64,000 nt of DNA from Methylomonas koyamae (lineage in GTDB: Bacteria; Pseudomonadota; Gammaproteobacteria; Methylococcales; Methylomonadaceae). Positions 1 through 9,526 of this stretch are shown in pieces (position 1 is the first letter of the stretch; each line of letters starts with the position of its first letter). The DNA lies in assembly GCF_006483455.1 (NCBI RefSeq), contig NZ_PPPU01000052.1, forward strand, positions 33,175 through 97,174. The letters run 5' to 3'. The translations under genes were made by a program, and so were the position numbers. The notes under the pieces are model-generated. The model did not search any database. It saw only the letters and a program-made list of their open reading frames with translations, and was not told where the DNA came from.

Positions 1-887
1 GCTTGTTGGCCAAAGTCGGCGGTATCGTCAAACTGGTGCAAGCCTGCCGCCAAGCCAAACGGATTTTGCGCGAGCGCCGGCCGGATGTGGTTTTGGGCAT
101 GGGCGGCTTCGTCGCCGGCCCCGGCGGTCTGATGGCCAAGAGCCTGCGCATTCCGCTGGTAATCCACGAACAAAACCGGGTGCCCGGCACCACCAACCGC
201 TGGCTGGCCAAACTGGCGGCAACCAAAATTCTGGAAGCCTTTCCCGCCAGTTTTGCGCCGAATCTCGGCGCCGAATGCACCGGCAACCCGTTGCGCAGCG
301 GCTTCAGCGCATTGCCGGACAAACAGGCATGGACGCCGGACGCCGGCCGTAACCTGCACATACTGGTTCTCGGCGGCAGCCAGGGCGCCAAAGTCTTGAA
401 CGAGACCGTACCAGCCGCCTTGGCGACATTGGCCAATCTGGAGATCAAGCACCAGACCGGTGCCGCGATGCAAACCGAGGTAGCCGCCGCTTACCGCTCC
501 ACCAACCTAAACGCCGAAGTAGCAGCCTTCATCGACGACATGGCCGCCGCTTACCGGTGGGCTGATCTGATCGTCTGCCGCGCCGGCGCGATGACGGTCA
601 GCGAAGTCGCGGCGGCCGGATTGCCGGCGATCTTCGTGCCGTTGTTGTATGCCATAGACGACCACCAAACCGCGAACGCCAAATATTTAGCCGATGCCGG
701 CGCCGCTTTACTGCTGCCGCAACCCGAATTGAACGCGGAAAACCTGCGTAAAACCATTACCCAAGCCATGACATCCTTAGATTCCATGAGTCGAGCGGCG
801 AAAGCCAAGGCCCGACTCGCTGCCACCCAAACCGTGGCCGACATTTGCGGGGCAATTGCCGCGCCTCACGCGGAGGCCGCGCGATGA
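1..887 (+). CDS. murG: MurG, UDP-GlcNAc:lipid I transferase (5' end cut off)
   Basis: This enzyme transfers GlcNAc from UDP-GlcNAc to lipid I, giving lipid II, at the inner face of the cytoplasmic membrane. The visible part is about 294 residues. The family is usually about 355, so roughly 60 N-terminal residues lie left of the window; the frame is open from base 3. The MGGF and HEQN motifs of the N-terminal lobe and the GGSQGA glycine-rich loop opening the C-terminal lobe are present, and a donor-binding RAGAMTVSE stretch follows. The stop overlaps the murC start by four bases (ATGA), which fits translational coupling in the dcw cluster. Confidence 0.96.
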   Translation, partial: LLAKVGGIVKLVQACRQAKRILRERRPDVVLGMGGFVAGPGGLMAKSLRIPLVIHEQNRVPGTTNRWLAKLAATKILEAFPASFAPNLGAECTGNPLRSGFSALPDKQAWTPDAGRNLHILVLGGSQGAKVLNETVPAALATLANLEIKHQTGAAMQTEVAAAYRSTNLNAEVAAFIDDMAAAYRWADLIVCRAGAMTVSEVAAAGLPAIFVPLLYAIDDHQTANAKYLADAGAALLLPQPELNAENLRKTITQAMTSLDSMSRAAKAKARLAATQTVADICGAIAAPHAEAAR

Positions 888-2335
888 ACCGCCCCAATAT
901 TCCCGCCGCCAATCAGGCCTTGGGCGACATCGACAAAATCCATTTCGTCGGTATCGGCGGCACCGGTATGAGCGGCATCGCCGAAGTGCTGAGCAACCTG
1001 GGCTACACCGTGTCCGGCTCCGACATCAAGGCCTCGCCGGTCACCGACCGTCTGCAAAACCTGGGCGTCAAAGTCTATCTAGAACATAAGGCCGAAAACG
1101 TCGCCGATGTCGATGTCGTCGTCACCTCCACCGCGGTAGATAAAACCAACCCGGAAGTGGTCAGGGCCTACGAAAACCGGATTCCGGTGATTCCGCGCGC
1201 AGAAATGTTGGCCGAGCTGATGCGCTTCCGCTTCGGTATCGCCGTCGCCGGCACTCACGGTAAAACCACCACCACCAGTTTGACCACGATGATGCTGGCC
1301 GAAGGCGGCCTGGACCCCACTTTCGTCATTGGCGGCCGCCTGAACAGTGCCGGCGCCAATGCCAAATTGGGCCTGGGCAAGTATTTGGTGGCCGAAGCCG
1401 ACGAAAGCGACGCCTCGTTTCTGTTCCTGCAGCCGATGATGGCGATTGTGACCAATATCGATCAGGACCACATGGAGACCTACGGCGGCAGTTACAGCAA
1501 GCTGAAGGACACCTTCCTGAAATTTCTGCACCAGTTGCCGTTCTACGGACTGGCCGTGATGTGCGTGGACGACCCCGGCGTTTGCGACGTGCTGCCGAAC
1601 ATCTCGAAACCGGTAAAAACCTATGGCGTCAGCAGTTATGCCGACGTCCGCGCCGTCGACATCAAACAAGACGGGCTGCGCACCCATTTCACCGTGCTGC
1701 GCTGGGGCACCCTGCCGCCGCTGCAAGTCACATTGAATTTGCCCGGCTGGCACAACATGTTGAATGCGCTGGCGGCAACCACGATCGCTACCGCGCTGGG
1801 CGTGGACGACGCCGCCATTGTGAAAAGCTTGGCCGAATTCAAAGGCGTCGGCCGCCGCTTCCAAATTAACGGCGACGTCGATTTCGCCGACGGCAAACTG
1901 ACCTTGGTCGACGACTACGGCCATCACCCGCGCGAACTGGCCGCCACCTTGGAAGCCTTGCGCCAAGCCTGGCCGAGTCGGCGTAAAGTCGTGGTATTCC
2001 AACCCCACCGCTATACCCGCACCCGCGATCTGTTCGAAGATTTCGTCGAAGTGCTGTCCGGGGTCGATGTGTTGATTTTGCTGGACGTTTATTCGGCCGG
2101 GGAAACGCCAATCACCGGCGCCGACGGCAAAGCCTTGAGCCGCTCGATTCGGGTGCGCGGCCAAGTCGATCCGGTATTCGTGCAAAACCGCGAGGATTTG
2201 GCCACCATCCTGGCCGGCATCGTCGAAAAAGACGACGTGATCCTGACCATGGGCGCCGGCAACGTCGGCCAGATCGCCGCCGAACTGCCGCAAAAGCTGG
2301 CCGAGGCGCTGGCCGAACTGAGAGGAAGCGAGTGA
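884..2335 (+). CDS. murC: UDP-N-acetylmuramate--L-alanine ligase MurC
   Basis: A cytoplasmic ATP-dependent ligase that adds L-alanine to UDP-MurNAc, the first peptide step of peptidoglycan synthesis. The product is 483 residues, a normal length. It has the N-terminal Rossmann motif ([12 protein letters not shown]), the Mur ligase P-loop GTHGKTTTT, the EADESDASF stretch, and the C-terminal DDYGHHPRE motif typical of MurC. An open frame extends to 845, but the ATG at 884 gives the usual MurC N terminus and the ATGA overlap with murG, so I use it. The stop shares one base with the murB ATG (TGATG). Confidence 0.97.
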   Translation: MNRPNIPAANQALGDIDKIHFVGIGGTGMSGIAEVLSNLGYTVSGSDIKASPVTDRLQNLGVKVYLEHKAENVADVDVVVTSTAVDKTNPEVVRAYENRIPVIPRAEMLAELMRFRFGIAVAGTHGKTTTTSLTTMMLAEGGLDPTFVIGGRLNSAGANAKLGLGKYLVAEADESDASFLFLQPMMAIVTNIDQDHMETYGGSYSKLKDTFLKFLHQLPFYGLAVMCVDDPGVCDVLPNISKPVKTYGVSSYADVRAVDIKQDGLRTHFTVLRWGTLPPLQVTLNLPGWHNMLNALAATTIATALGVDDAAIVKSLAEFKGVGRRFQINGDVDFADGKLTLVDDYGHHPRELAATLEALRQAWPSRRKVVVFQPHRYTRTRDLFEDFVEVLSGVDVLILLDVYSAGETPITGADGKALSRSIRVRGQVDPVFVQNREDLATILAGIVEKDDVILTMGAGNVGQIAAELPQKLAEALAELRGSE

Positions 2336-3222
2336 TGGCCCCGGCGAGCTGGAAAGGCACCTTGCTGAACGACGAGCCGCTGGCCAAATACACCAGCTGG
2401 CGGGTCGGCGGCCCGGCGCAGCACATGTACATTCCGGAGAATAAGGCCGACCTGATCGAGTTCATTGCCGAACTGCCGGAAGGCGAGCCTTTGTATTGGC
2501 TGGGCCTGGGCAGCAATTTGCTGGTGCGCGACGGCGGCATCAAAGGCACCGTGATCAACACCCGCAACCGCTTGAAAGAGATGCGGCTGATCGACTCGGA
2601 ACGGGTTTACGTCGAAGCTGGCGTGCCTTGCGCCCACGTCGCCCGCTTTTGCGCCGATTTGGGCCTGACCGGCGCCGAATTTTTGGCCGGTATCCCCGGC
2701 ACAATGGGCGGCGCCCTGAAAATGAATGCCGGCGCTTTCGGCGGCGAGACCTGGCGCATTGTCGACCGGGTGGAAATGGTCAACGCCCGCGGCGAAGTGA
2801 TCGAGCGCGATCACGGCGAGTTCGAAGTTGCCTACCGCTCGGTCAAAGGCCTGGAAGGCGAATGGTTTCTGTCGGTGCAACTGAAATTGGTCAAAGGCAA
2901 TAGCGAAGCCAGCCAGCAACACATCAAGGCACTGTTGGAGAAACGCAACGCGACCCAACCGACCAACAAGCCGACCTGCGGCTCGGTGTTCAAGAATCCG
3001 CCCGGCGACTTCGCCGCGCGGCTGATCGAAGCCTGCGGCTTGAAAGGCTTTGCAGTGGGCGGCGCCGTGGTATCGGAAAAACACGCCAATTTTATCGAGA
3101 ATCAGGGTAACGCCAGTTCGGCGGATATCGAAGCTCTGATCGAACATATTCAAACGCAAGTGCAAACCAAGTTCGGCGTCAGTCTGCAGACCGAAGTTTG
3201 CCGGATAGGTGACAAAACATGA
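2335..3222 (+). CDS. murB: UDP-N-acetylenolpyruvoylglucosamine reductase MurB (short, type II)
   Basis: An FAD-dependent, NADPH-using reductase that converts UDP-GlcNAc-enolpyruvate to UDP-MurNAc. The 295 residues include the FAD-binding stretches (GLGSNLLVRDGG; GTMGGALKMNAGAFGGE) and the CGSVFKNP motif with the catalytic serine. The length and the compact C-terminal domain match the type II enzymes of Gram-positives rather than the roughly 340-residue E. coli type I form. I start at ATG 2335; a GTG one codon upstream is also possible. The gene sits between murC and ddl and overlaps ddl by four bases. Confidence 0.96.
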   Translation: MAPASWKGTLLNDEPLAKYTSWRVGGPAQHMYIPENKADLIEFIAELPEGEPLYWLGLGSNLLVRDGGIKGTVINTRNRLKEMRLIDSERVYVEAGVPCAHVARFCADLGLTGAEFLAGIPGTMGGALKMNAGAFGGETWRIVDRVEMVNARGEVIERDHGEFEVAYRSVKGLEGEWFLSVQLKLVKGNSEASQQHIKALLEKRNATQPTNKPTCGSVFKNPPGDFAARLIEACGLKGFAVGGAVVSEKHANFIENQGNASSADIEALIEHIQTQVQTKFGVSLQTEVCRIGDKT

Positions 3223-4169
3223 GGCCCTTACGGATTAAAGATCCCGCCGCATTCGGCAAGGTCGCGGTGATGATGGGCGGTTCCGCCGCCGAGCGCGAAG
3301 TATCGTTGAACAGCGGCAACGCCGTATACCGGGCCTTGCAAGCCCAAGGCATCGATACCACCGCGATAGACGTGACCGGCAGCCCGATCGACGCCCTGGC
3401 CGGGCGCAAATTCGACCGGGTGTTCAACATCATCCACGGCCGCGGCGGCGAAGACGGCGTGTTGCAGGCGGTATTGGCGACTATGGGCTTGCCTTACACC
3501 GGCTCCGGCGTACTGGCTTCGGCCTTGGCGATGGACAAGCTGCGCACCAAATTATGCTGGCAAGGCGCCGGCCTGCCGACGCCGCGCTGGTTTTTGTTGA
3601 GCGGCGAGCACGACATCGATACCTGCATCAACGCGCTGGGTTTTCCGGTGATCGTCAAGCCGGCCCAGGAAGGCTCCAGCATCGGCATGAGCAAGGCCCA
3701 TAATCGCGAGGAATTGCTGGCGGCGTTGAAAATCGCCAGCCAGTACCGCTGCGAAGTCTATGCCGAGCAATGGATCCAGGGCCAGGAATTCACCATCGGC
3801 ATGCTGGACGGCGAGGCGCTGCCGGCGATCCGGCTGGAAACGCCGCACACGTTTTACGATTTCGACGCCAAATACCGCGCCAACACCACGCAATACCATT
3901 GTCCGTGCGGCTTGAGCCCGGAGCGCGAGCGGGAATTGCAAGCCCTGGCGCTGAGAGCCTGCCAGACCGTCGGCGTCGCCGGTTGGGGCCGGGTCGATGC
4001 CTTCATCGACGACAGCGGCCGGCTGCAATTGATCGAGGTCAATACCGTGCCGGGCATGACCGACCACAGCCTGGTGCCGATGGCAGCCAAGGCGGTCGGC
4101 GTCAGTTTCGAGGAATTGGTTTGGCGAATCCTGGAGACCAGCGTGGCGGGATCGGCCGGTGCGGCTTAG
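3219..4169 (+). CDS. ddl: D-alanine--D-alanine ligase (DdlB type)
   Basis: An ATP-grasp ligase that makes the D-Ala-D-Ala dipeptide for MurF in the cytoplasm. The 316 residues fit DdlB. Visible features are the N-terminal GGSAEREVSLNSG motif, the HGRGGEDG substrate loop, the central ATP-grasp stretch VKPAQEGSSIGMSK, and the C-terminal metal-binding EVNTVPGMTDHS. The ATG at 3219 overlaps the murB stop (ATGA). The last 11 bases are also the beginning of ftsQ. Confidence 0.97.
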   Translation: MRPLRIKDPAAFGKVAVMMGGSAAEREVSLNSGNAVYRALQAQGIDTTAIDVTGSPIDALAGRKFDRVFNIIHGRGGEDGVLQAVLATMGLPYTGSGVLASALAMDKLRTKLCWQGAGLPTPRWFLLSGEHDIDTCINALGFPVIVKPAQEGSSIGMSKAHNREELLAALKIASQYRCEVYAEQWIQGQEFTIGMLDGEALPAIRLETPHTFYDFDAKYRANTTQYHCPCGLSPERERELQALALRACQTVGVAGWGRVDAFIDDSGRLQLIEVNTVPGMTDHSLVPMAAKAVGVSFEELVWRILETSVAGSAGAA

Positions 4170-4899
4170 ATTTTTGATTGTGGTCCTGGTATTGGCCGGG
4201 GCCGGCTGGTGGAGTTGGCAACACTTCGGCGCGAGAGCCCTGCGCGGCCAACCGATCCGTTACGTACGCATCGAAGGTGCGTTCCAATACACCAGCAAGG
4301 ACAGATTGAAGCAGGTTTTGGCGCCGCAGATGAAGCAGGGTTACTACCACGCCGATATGCAGGCCATCCATCAGGCGATCAAAGCCCTGCCGTTGGTGGA
4401 CAAGGTGGACGTAAAACGAGTGTGGCCGGACGCGGTGCACATCAAAATCACCGAACAAAAACCGGTGGTGCGCTGGGGCAACTCGGCACTATTGAACAAA
4501 CAAGGCGATTTGCTGGTTCCGGACAACATCGAGGAATTCAAGAATCTGCCGTTGATTACCGGCCCGGAAGGCCAGGAGAAAAAGCTGCTGGAAATCATGA
4601 AGGGCGTTTACATCGTGTTGAAGGATAAATCGATGCAATTGGCCGAGTTCCACGTCAACGAACGCCGGGCTTGGCGGATTAAACTGGCCAACGGCATGGA
4701 GATGCAATTGGGCCGCAAGGCGCCGCTGGAGAATATGCAGCGCTTTTTGAAAACCATGGATTTATTGGGCGAGGAGCAAATCGCCATGATAGCGAGCGTG
4801 GACACCCGTTATCCGAACGGCTTTGCCGTGACTTGGAAACCGGAAGCCGCCGCTATCGATTGGAAAGCAATCGCAGAAAAGAATAAGAACCTGATTTAA
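4159..4899 (+). CDS. ftsQ: Cell division protein FtsQ
   Basis: A bitopic inner-membrane protein of the divisome that links early and late division proteins. The 246 residues comprise a very short cytoplasmic N terminus, one membrane segment at about residues 4-20, a POTRA-like domain from about residue 30 (IRYVRIEGAF) and the periplasmic beta domain. The start is GTG at 4159, inside the last codons of ddl, an 11-base overlap. No good alternative ATG keeps the membrane segment. The short N terminus is in keeping with coupling to ddl. Confidence 0.93.
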   Translation: MRLRFLIVVLVLAGAGWWSWQHFGARALRGQPIRYVRIEGAFQYTSKDRLKQVLAPQMKQGYYHADMQAIHQAIKALPLVDKVDVKRVWPDAVHIKITEQKPVVRWGNSALLNKQGDLLVPDNIEEFKNLPLITGPEGQEKKLLEIMKGVYIVLKDKSMQLAEFHVNERRAWRIKLANGMEMQLGRKAPLENMQRFLKTMDLLGEEQIAMIASVDTRYPNGFAVTWKPEAAAIDWKAIAEKNKNLI

Positions 4900-4920
4900 A
4901 CGCTTACTGAGCACACAACA

Positions 4921-6147
4921 ATGGCCAAAAAGACAGATCGAAATATTTTAGTGGGATTGGACATAGGCACGTCGAAGGTCGCGGCCATCGTCGGCGAATA
5001 CCGCGGCGGCGACGAAATCGAAGTGATCGGTATCGGCACCGCGCCGTCCAAGGGCTTGAAAAAAGGCATCGTGGTCAATCTGGAATCGACCGTGCATTCG
5101 ATCCAGCGCGCGGTCGAGGAAGCCGAATTGATGGCCGGTTGCCAGATCAAATCGGTTTTCGCCGGCATCGCCGGCAGCCATATCAAAAGCCTGAATTCGC
5201 ACGGCATCGTCGCGATCAAGGAAAAGGAAGTCACCCAGCACGACATCGACCGGGTGATCGATTCGGCGCGGGCGGTGGCAATTCCGGCCGATCAGAAAAT
5301 CCTGCACATCCTGCCGCAGGAGTTTGTGATCGACCAGCAGGAAGGCATCAAGGAGCCGATCGGCATGTCCGGCATCCGCCTGGAAGCGAAGGTGCACATG
5401 GTCACCAGCAGCGTCAGCGCCGAACAGAACATCGTCAAATGCATCCGCAAATGCGGGTTGGACGTCGACGATATCGTGCTGGAGCAATTGGCTTCGTGTT
5501 CGGCGGTATTGACCGACGACGAGAAGGATCTGGGCGTGTGCCTGATCGATATCGGTGGCGGCACCACCGATCTGGCGATCTTTTCGGAAGGCGCGATCAA
5601 GCACACAGCGGTGATTCCGATTGCCGGCGATCAGGTCACCAACGATATCGCGGTGGCGTTACGGACGCCGACCAAAAACGCCGAGGACATCAAGCGCCAG
5701 TATGCCTGCGCCTTGACCCAATTGGCCGATCCGCAACAAACCATCAACGTGCCGAGCATCGGCGACCGCGAGCCGCGCAAAATCTCGGCGCAAAACCTGG
5801 CCGAGATCGTCGAGCCGCGTTACGAGGAGTTGATGCTGTTGGTGCAAGCAGAATTGAGAAGAAGTGGATATGAAGATCTGATCGCCGCCGGCATGGTAAT
5901 CACCGGCGGCAGCTCCCAAGTGAAGGGATTGGTCGAATTGGCGGAGGAAATTTTCCACATGCCGGTTCGGATGGGCGTACCGCTGCACGTGTCGGGATTG
6001 ACCGATGTAGCGGAAAACCCGATTTATTCGACCGCGGTCGGTCTGTTGCTGTACGGCAAGGATCATCACGGCCGGGCGTTAGGCATAAACGATGACGGCG
6101 CCGATCTGTTATCGAAAATAAAAAGCTGGTTTCAAGGTAATTTTTAA
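4921..6147 (+). CDS. ftsA: Cell division protein FtsA
   Basis: An actin-like ATPase that tethers FtsZ to the membrane and recruits later divisome proteins. The 408 residues show the phosphate-1 loop near the N terminus (GLDIGTSKVAAI), the SHS2/1C insertion after about residue 85, the phosphate-2 motif IDIGGGTTDLA, and a GMVITGGSSQ adenosine loop. The C terminus (LLSKIKSWFQGNF) is the amphipathic membrane-targeting helix. It lies 21 bases after ftsQ, the first true gap in the dcw run here. Confidence 0.97.
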   Translation: MAKKTDRNILVGLDIGTSKVAAIVGEYRGGDEIEVIGIGTAPSKGLKKGIVVNLESTVHSIQRAVEEAELMAGCQIKSVFAGIAGSHIKSLNSHGIVAIKEKEVTQHDIDRVIDSARAVAIPADQKILHILPQEFVIDQQEGIKEPIGMSGIRLEAKVHMVTSSVSAEQNIVKCIRKCGLDVDDIVLEQLASCSAVLTDDEKDLGVCLIDIGGGTTDLAIFSEGAIKHTAVIPIAGDQVTNDIAVALRTPTKNAEDIKRQYACALTQLADPQQTINVPSIGDREPRKISAQNLAEIVEPRYEELMLLVQAELRRSGYEDLIAAGMVITGGSSQVKGLVELAEEIFHMPVRMGVPLHVSGLTDVAENPIYSTAVGLLLYGKDHHGRALGINDDGADLLSKIKSWFQGNF

Positions 6148-6170
6148 TCTTTTGTCTGGAGGGCGTGAAT

Positions 6171-7328
6171 ATGAAATATGAATTATTGGATAGCAGCGGC
6201 AGTGCTGTGATTAAAGTGATCGGCGTCGGCGGCGGCGGCGGCAATGCGGTCAACCACATGGCAGCCGACGGTATCGACGGCGTCCAGTTTATCTGCGCCA
6301 ACACCGATGCCCAGGCCCTGCGGGAAATGAACGTCGAATCCATCGTCCAACTGGGTGTAGAGCTGACCAAAGGCTTGGGCGCCGGCACCCGGCCGGAAAT
6401 CGGTAGAGCCGCGGCCGAAGAAAACCGCGACCGCATCCGCGAAGTCATCTCTGGCGCCGACATGGTGTTCCTGACCGCCGGCATGGGTGGCGGTACCGGT
6501 ACCGGCGCGATTGCGGTGTTCGCCGAGGTCGCCAAAGAGTTGGGCGTACTGACCGTGGCCGTGGTATCCAAACCTTTCGACTTCGAAGGTTCCAAGAAAA
6601 AAGGCGTGGCCGACGCCGGCTTGCGCGAACTGGAAAAACTGGTCGATTCCTTGATCATCATTCCTAACCAAAAACTGCTGCCGACGCTAGGCAACAACAA
6701 ATCGCTGGTCGAAGCGTTCCGTGCCGCCAACGACGTATTGCGCGATGCGGTACAAGGCATCACCGAGCTGATTACCCACCCGGGCTTGATGAACGTCGAC
6801 TTTGCCGACGTCCGCACCGTGATGTCAAATATGGGCAGCGCGATCATGGGTACCGGCGTCGCCAGCGGCGAAAACCGGGCCCGCTTGGCGGCGGAAAAAG
6901 CCATTGCCTGCCCGCTGCTGGACGACAACAATCTGCAAGGCGCGCGCGGCATCCTGGTCAACGTCACCTCCAACGGCGACCTGGGCCTGAACGAGTTCGA
7001 CGAAATCGGCAGCATCATGCACGCGTTCGCTTCCGAAGACGCCGACATGAAAATCGGCATGGCGGTTAATCCGACCTTGGGTAACGAAATCAAAGTCACC
7101 GTGGTTGCGACCGGCATGGGCGATAAAGCCAAACACGCGGCTCCGATCAGTCTGGTGAAAAAGGTCGCGGCCGGCGAAGTCGATTACGGCCAACTGGAAA
7201 AACCGACCGTAATCCGCCAGCAAAAGCAGGAATCGACCCGGGAGTCGCGTTTCGGCGCCCAACCGAGAAACGATGTCGATCTGGACTACTTGGACGTACC
7301 GGCCTTCTTGCGTCGCCAAGCGGACTAA
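6171..7328 (+). CDS. ftsZ: Cell division protein FtsZ
   Basis: A tubulin-like GTPase that polymerises into the Z ring. The 385 residues include the N-terminal KVIGVGGGGGNAVNHM, the tubulin signature GGGTGTGA, the T7 loop with NVDFADVRTVM, and the conserved C-terminal peptide DLDYLDVPAFLR that binds FtsA and ZipA. A GTG at 6165 is in frame, but the GGAGG at 6158-6162 sits only two bases from it and eight bases from the ATG at 6171, so the ATG is preferred. The linker before the C-terminal peptide is short. Confidence 0.98.
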   Translation: MKYELLDSSGSAVIKVIGVGGGGGNAVNHMAADGIDGVQFICANTDAQALREMNVESIVQLGVELTKGLGAGTRPEIGRAAAEENRDRIREVISGADMVFLTAGMGGGTGTGAIAVFAEVAKELGVLTVAVVSKPFDFEGSKKKGVADAGLRELEKLVDSLIIIPNQKLLPTLGNNKSLVEAFRAANDVLRDAVQGITELITHPGLMNVDFADVRTVMSNMGSAIMGTGVASGENRARLAAEKAIACPLLDDNNLQGARGILVNVTSNGDLGLNEFDEIGSIMHAFASEDADMKIGMAVNPTLGNEIKVTVVATGMGDKAKHAAPISLVKKVAAGEVDYGQLEKPTVIRQQKQESTRESRFGAQPRNDVDLDYLDVPAFLRRQAD

Positions 7329-7370
7329 GCAAGTCCGCCGCTTAGCGCTTCAGGCAGACCACCAAGTTCG

Positions 7371-7406
7371 GGGGGAGCTATCGCCCAATCTGTGATAGAC
7401 TCCCCC
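7371..7406 (+). terminator. Stem-loop between ftsZ and lpxC
   Basis: GGGGGAG-CTATC at 7371-7382 pairs with GATAG-ACTCCCCC at 7394-7406, leaving one mismatched or bulged position and an 11-base loop. CTTGTTTT follows at 7409-7416. It may terminate ftsZ transcription, or it may act as a structured leader for lpxC, whose ATG lies 28 bases beyond. The pairing is seen directly; the function is inferred. Confidence 0.5.
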
Positions 7407-7434
7407 GCCTTGTTTTACATATTGTCGGCATTTC

Positions 7435-8361
7435 ATGATTAAACAGCGTACTTTGAAGAACACGATCAGAGCCACCGGCGTCGGCTTGCATACCGGCGAC
7501 AAAGTCTATCTGACTCTGCACCCGTCCGAGCCGGATACCGGCATCCGCTTCCGCCGCGTCGATTTGGAAGCGCCGGTCATGATTTCCGCTCGTCCCGAAA
7601 ATGTCGGCGAGACCAAACTATCCACCACGTTGGTACGCGACGGCGTTAAGGTTTCCACGGTAGAGCATTTACTGTCGGCTCTGGCCGGGCTGGGCATCGA
7701 CAATGCGATCGTCGATGTCAGCGCCGCCGAAGTACCGATCATGGACGGCAGCGCCGGGCCTTTTGTATTTTTACTGCAGTCGGCCGGCGTCGTCGAACAA
7801 GACGCGCCCAAGCAATATATCCGGATCAAACGCGAAGTCAGGGTTGAGGATGGCGACAAATGGGCGGCTTTTCTGCCGTTCGAAGGCTTTAAAGTCACTT
7901 TCACGATCGATTTCGAACATCCGGCTTTTTCCGAGCATTTGAAAACCGCGGTGATGGATTTCTCGACGACGACTTTCGTCAAGGAAGTGGCTCGAGCCCG
8001 CACCTTCGGCTTTATGAAAGACATCGAGTTTTTGCGGGAAAATAATCTGGCGCTGGGCGGAAGTTTGGATAACGCCATCGTGGTCGACGACGACAAGGTG
8101 CTGAACGAAGACGGTCTGCGTTACGCCGACGAATTCGTCAAACACAAGATTCTCGATGCGATCGGCGACCTGTATTTGCTGGGCCACAGCCTGATCGGCG
8201 AATATCAGGGCTTTAAATCCGGCCACGCGCTGAATAATAAATTGTTATTGACGCTACTGAACGAAACCGACGCCTGGGAAAAGGTCACCTTCGAAAACGC
8301 CGAGGACGCGCCGATTTCCTTCTTGCATTCGGCTCAGTCTTCCGCACGGGCCACGGGCTGA
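7435..8361 (+). CDS. lpxC: UDP-3-O-acyl-N-acetylglucosamine deacetylase LpxC
   Basis: A zinc deacetylase that carries out the committed step of lipid A synthesis in the cytoplasm. The 308 residues include the first zinc histidine in [16 protein letters not shown], the conserved MDGSAGPF loop, and the [14 protein letters not shown] stretch with the second histidine and the aspartate. The catalytic histidine is in KSGHALNN. The gene closes the dcw cluster, as in other gammaproteobacteria, and is preceded by a stem-loop. Confidence 0.97.
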   Translation: MIKQRTLKNTIRATGVGLHTGDKVYLTLHPSEPDTGIRFRRVDLEAPVMISARPENVGETKLSTTLVRDGVKVSTVEHLLSALAGLGIDNAIVDVSAAEVPIMDGSAGPFVFLLQSAGVVEQDAPKQYIRIKREVRVEDGDKWAAFLPFEGFKVTFTIDFEHPAFSEHLKTAVMDFSTTTFVKEVARARTFGFMKDIEFLRENNLALGGSLDNAIVVDDDKVLNEDGLRYADEFVKHKILDAIGDLYLLGHSLIGEYQGFKSGHALNNKLLLTLLNETDAWEKVTFENAEDAPISFLHSAQSSARATG

Positions 8362-8383
8362 TAACGCGCCGACTCAATCTTGA

Positions 8384-8414
8384 CGCTGCCTGGTTCTAGT
8401 TCGTCCGGGCAGCG
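8384..8414. terminator. Bidirectional hairpin between lpxC and dciA
   Basis: CGCTGCC at 8384-8390 is an exact inverted copy of GGCAGCG at 8408-8414, in the 63-base gap between two convergent genes. There is no clear T-run on either side. Position and symmetry suggest a shared terminator. Confidence 0.45.
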
Positions 8415-8424
8415 CCTCCATCAA

Positions 8425-8889
8425 CTAGCCTTCCTGCGTCCTCCGCCGCAAAGTATCGCCCAAACGCTTCAACGCTACTGCCAACGCGTCATCGCCGGTA
8501 GCGCTGTCAACACTCCGGCAAAGTACTTCGATGGCCTCCGCCGAAGGCAACCTTGGCTTGCGGGGCGCCGCAGATGCGCCGACAGCCGCGGTCACGATTC
8601 GAACCTGCAGTTTGACCAAGCCCATCTCGCCGGCGTCATGCAACTTTTCCAGAATGTTCCGCGCAAAAAAACGAATTTGCGATGCCCAATTCGCGGAGTC
8701 GCTGTAGAGCAGAATCGCCGAATCCGAGGCAACGCAATGCAAAACGTGTTTCGACAGATCATCGGGTAACCCGGCTCGAACGATTGCCAACAATTCCCGT
8801 TGCTTGGCAATGTTGCTTAGGCATAAACTAATCTGATTTTTATTAAAGTCCGCTGCAGGTTTAAAACGGAATATTTTGGGTTTATTCAT
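8425..8889 (-). CDS. dciA: DciA-like (DUF721) protein, probable replicative helicase loader factor
   Basis: DUF721/DciA proteins load the DnaB helicase in bacteria that lack phage-derived DnaC or DnaI. The 154-residue product has the DUF721-like core at about residues 10-90 (LLAIVRAGLPDDLSKHVLHC; SDSANWASQIRFFARNIL), then a low-complexity Ala/Pro stretch and a Leu/Arg-rich C terminus. In Pseudomonas and Vibrio the gene also lies beside lpxC, which supports the call. I start at ATG 8889; the frame is open to 8940 with weaker starts. It faces lpxC tail to tail. Confidence 0.78.
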   Translation of the reverse strand: MNKPKIFRFKPAADFNKNQISLCLSNIAKQRELLAIVRAGLPDDLSKHVLHCVASDSAILLYSDSANWASQIRFFARNILEKLHDAGEMGLVKLQVRIVTAAVGASAAPRKPRLPSAEAIEVLCRSVDSATGDDALAVALKRLGDTLRRRTQEG

Positions 8890-9055
8890 AATTGGCTCAA
8901 ACTTATCTGCGACAATACGGCAATCAGTTTGCACCAACACCGCAGTTACAATATTTTACCTTTCTGCCTGTTGAGATAGGTGCAAACATTTTCGACATAT
9001 CAATCAGCCACCTGTCGATCAGGTATAGAAAAAAGACCCCGGTTAACTGTTAGCT

Positions 9056-9526
9056 ATGCGTAAAACCAAAAAGCAAAAAAAACATCACCGAGTCAAAGGG
9101 AAACCGCGTTATATTGCAGTCCCAACCAAATCCGGAAATCCATCAAGCCAAACCCGATGGCAAATTTTAAAATTTGCCATCGTCGGCGGTTTAGCAACAG
9201 CAACGCATGCGGGTATATTTGCCTTTGTTATTGAAACGCAGTTAGCCCAAGCCCTAGAAGCTAACTTTATCGCCTTTGCCGTCGCCTTTTTAATATCCTT
9301 TTTAGGCCAATACCACTGGACCTTTCGAAATAGCAGCGATACGCATTGGTCCAAAAAGATGACCAAGTTTTTGATCGTCGCATTGATTGGATTGGGCCTA
9401 AATACTGCGGGAGTGCTGGTTATCGTCGAGCGGTTGTTATTACCTTATCATTACGCCATATTATTTATGGTAACAGTAGTTCCGGTGACGACTTTCATTA
9501 TCAACAAAAAATGGGCTTTTTCCTAA
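9056..9526 (+). CDS. GtrA-like membrane protein (putative polyprenyl-linked sugar flippase)
   Basis: The 156 residues have a basic N terminus (RKTKKQKKHHRVKGK) and four hydrophobic segments at about 38-58, 67-90, 102-124 and 132-152, the GtrA/DPMS3 layout. The YHWTF and NKKWAFS motifs ending helix pairs are typical. Relatives are thought to flip undecaprenyl-phosphate-linked sugars. The gene is AT-rich compared with the dcw cluster. Its last four bases overlap the end of the convergent methyltransferase gene. The GtrB-like enzyme at 10253-11173 is the obvious partner. No strong ribosome-binding site precedes the ATG. Confidence 0.8.
   Translation: MRKTKKQKKHHRVKGKPRYIAVPTKSGNPSSQTRWQILKFAIVGGLATATHAGIFAFVIETQLAQALEANFIAFAVAFLISFLGQYHWTFRNSSDTHWSKKMTKFLIVALIGLGLNTAGVLVIVERLLLPYHYAILFMVTVVPVTTFIINKKWAFS

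Noticed and set aside
1079..2293. Long minus-strand open frame opposite murC (404 codons)
   Set aside because: It is a GC-rich shadow of murC. The sense frame has full family motifs and coupled starts; the antisense protein has none.
5900..7132. 410-codon minus-strand frame across ftsA and ftsZ
   Set aside because: It spans two conserved sense genes in antisense and encodes a Ser/Thr/Pro-rich product with no motifs.
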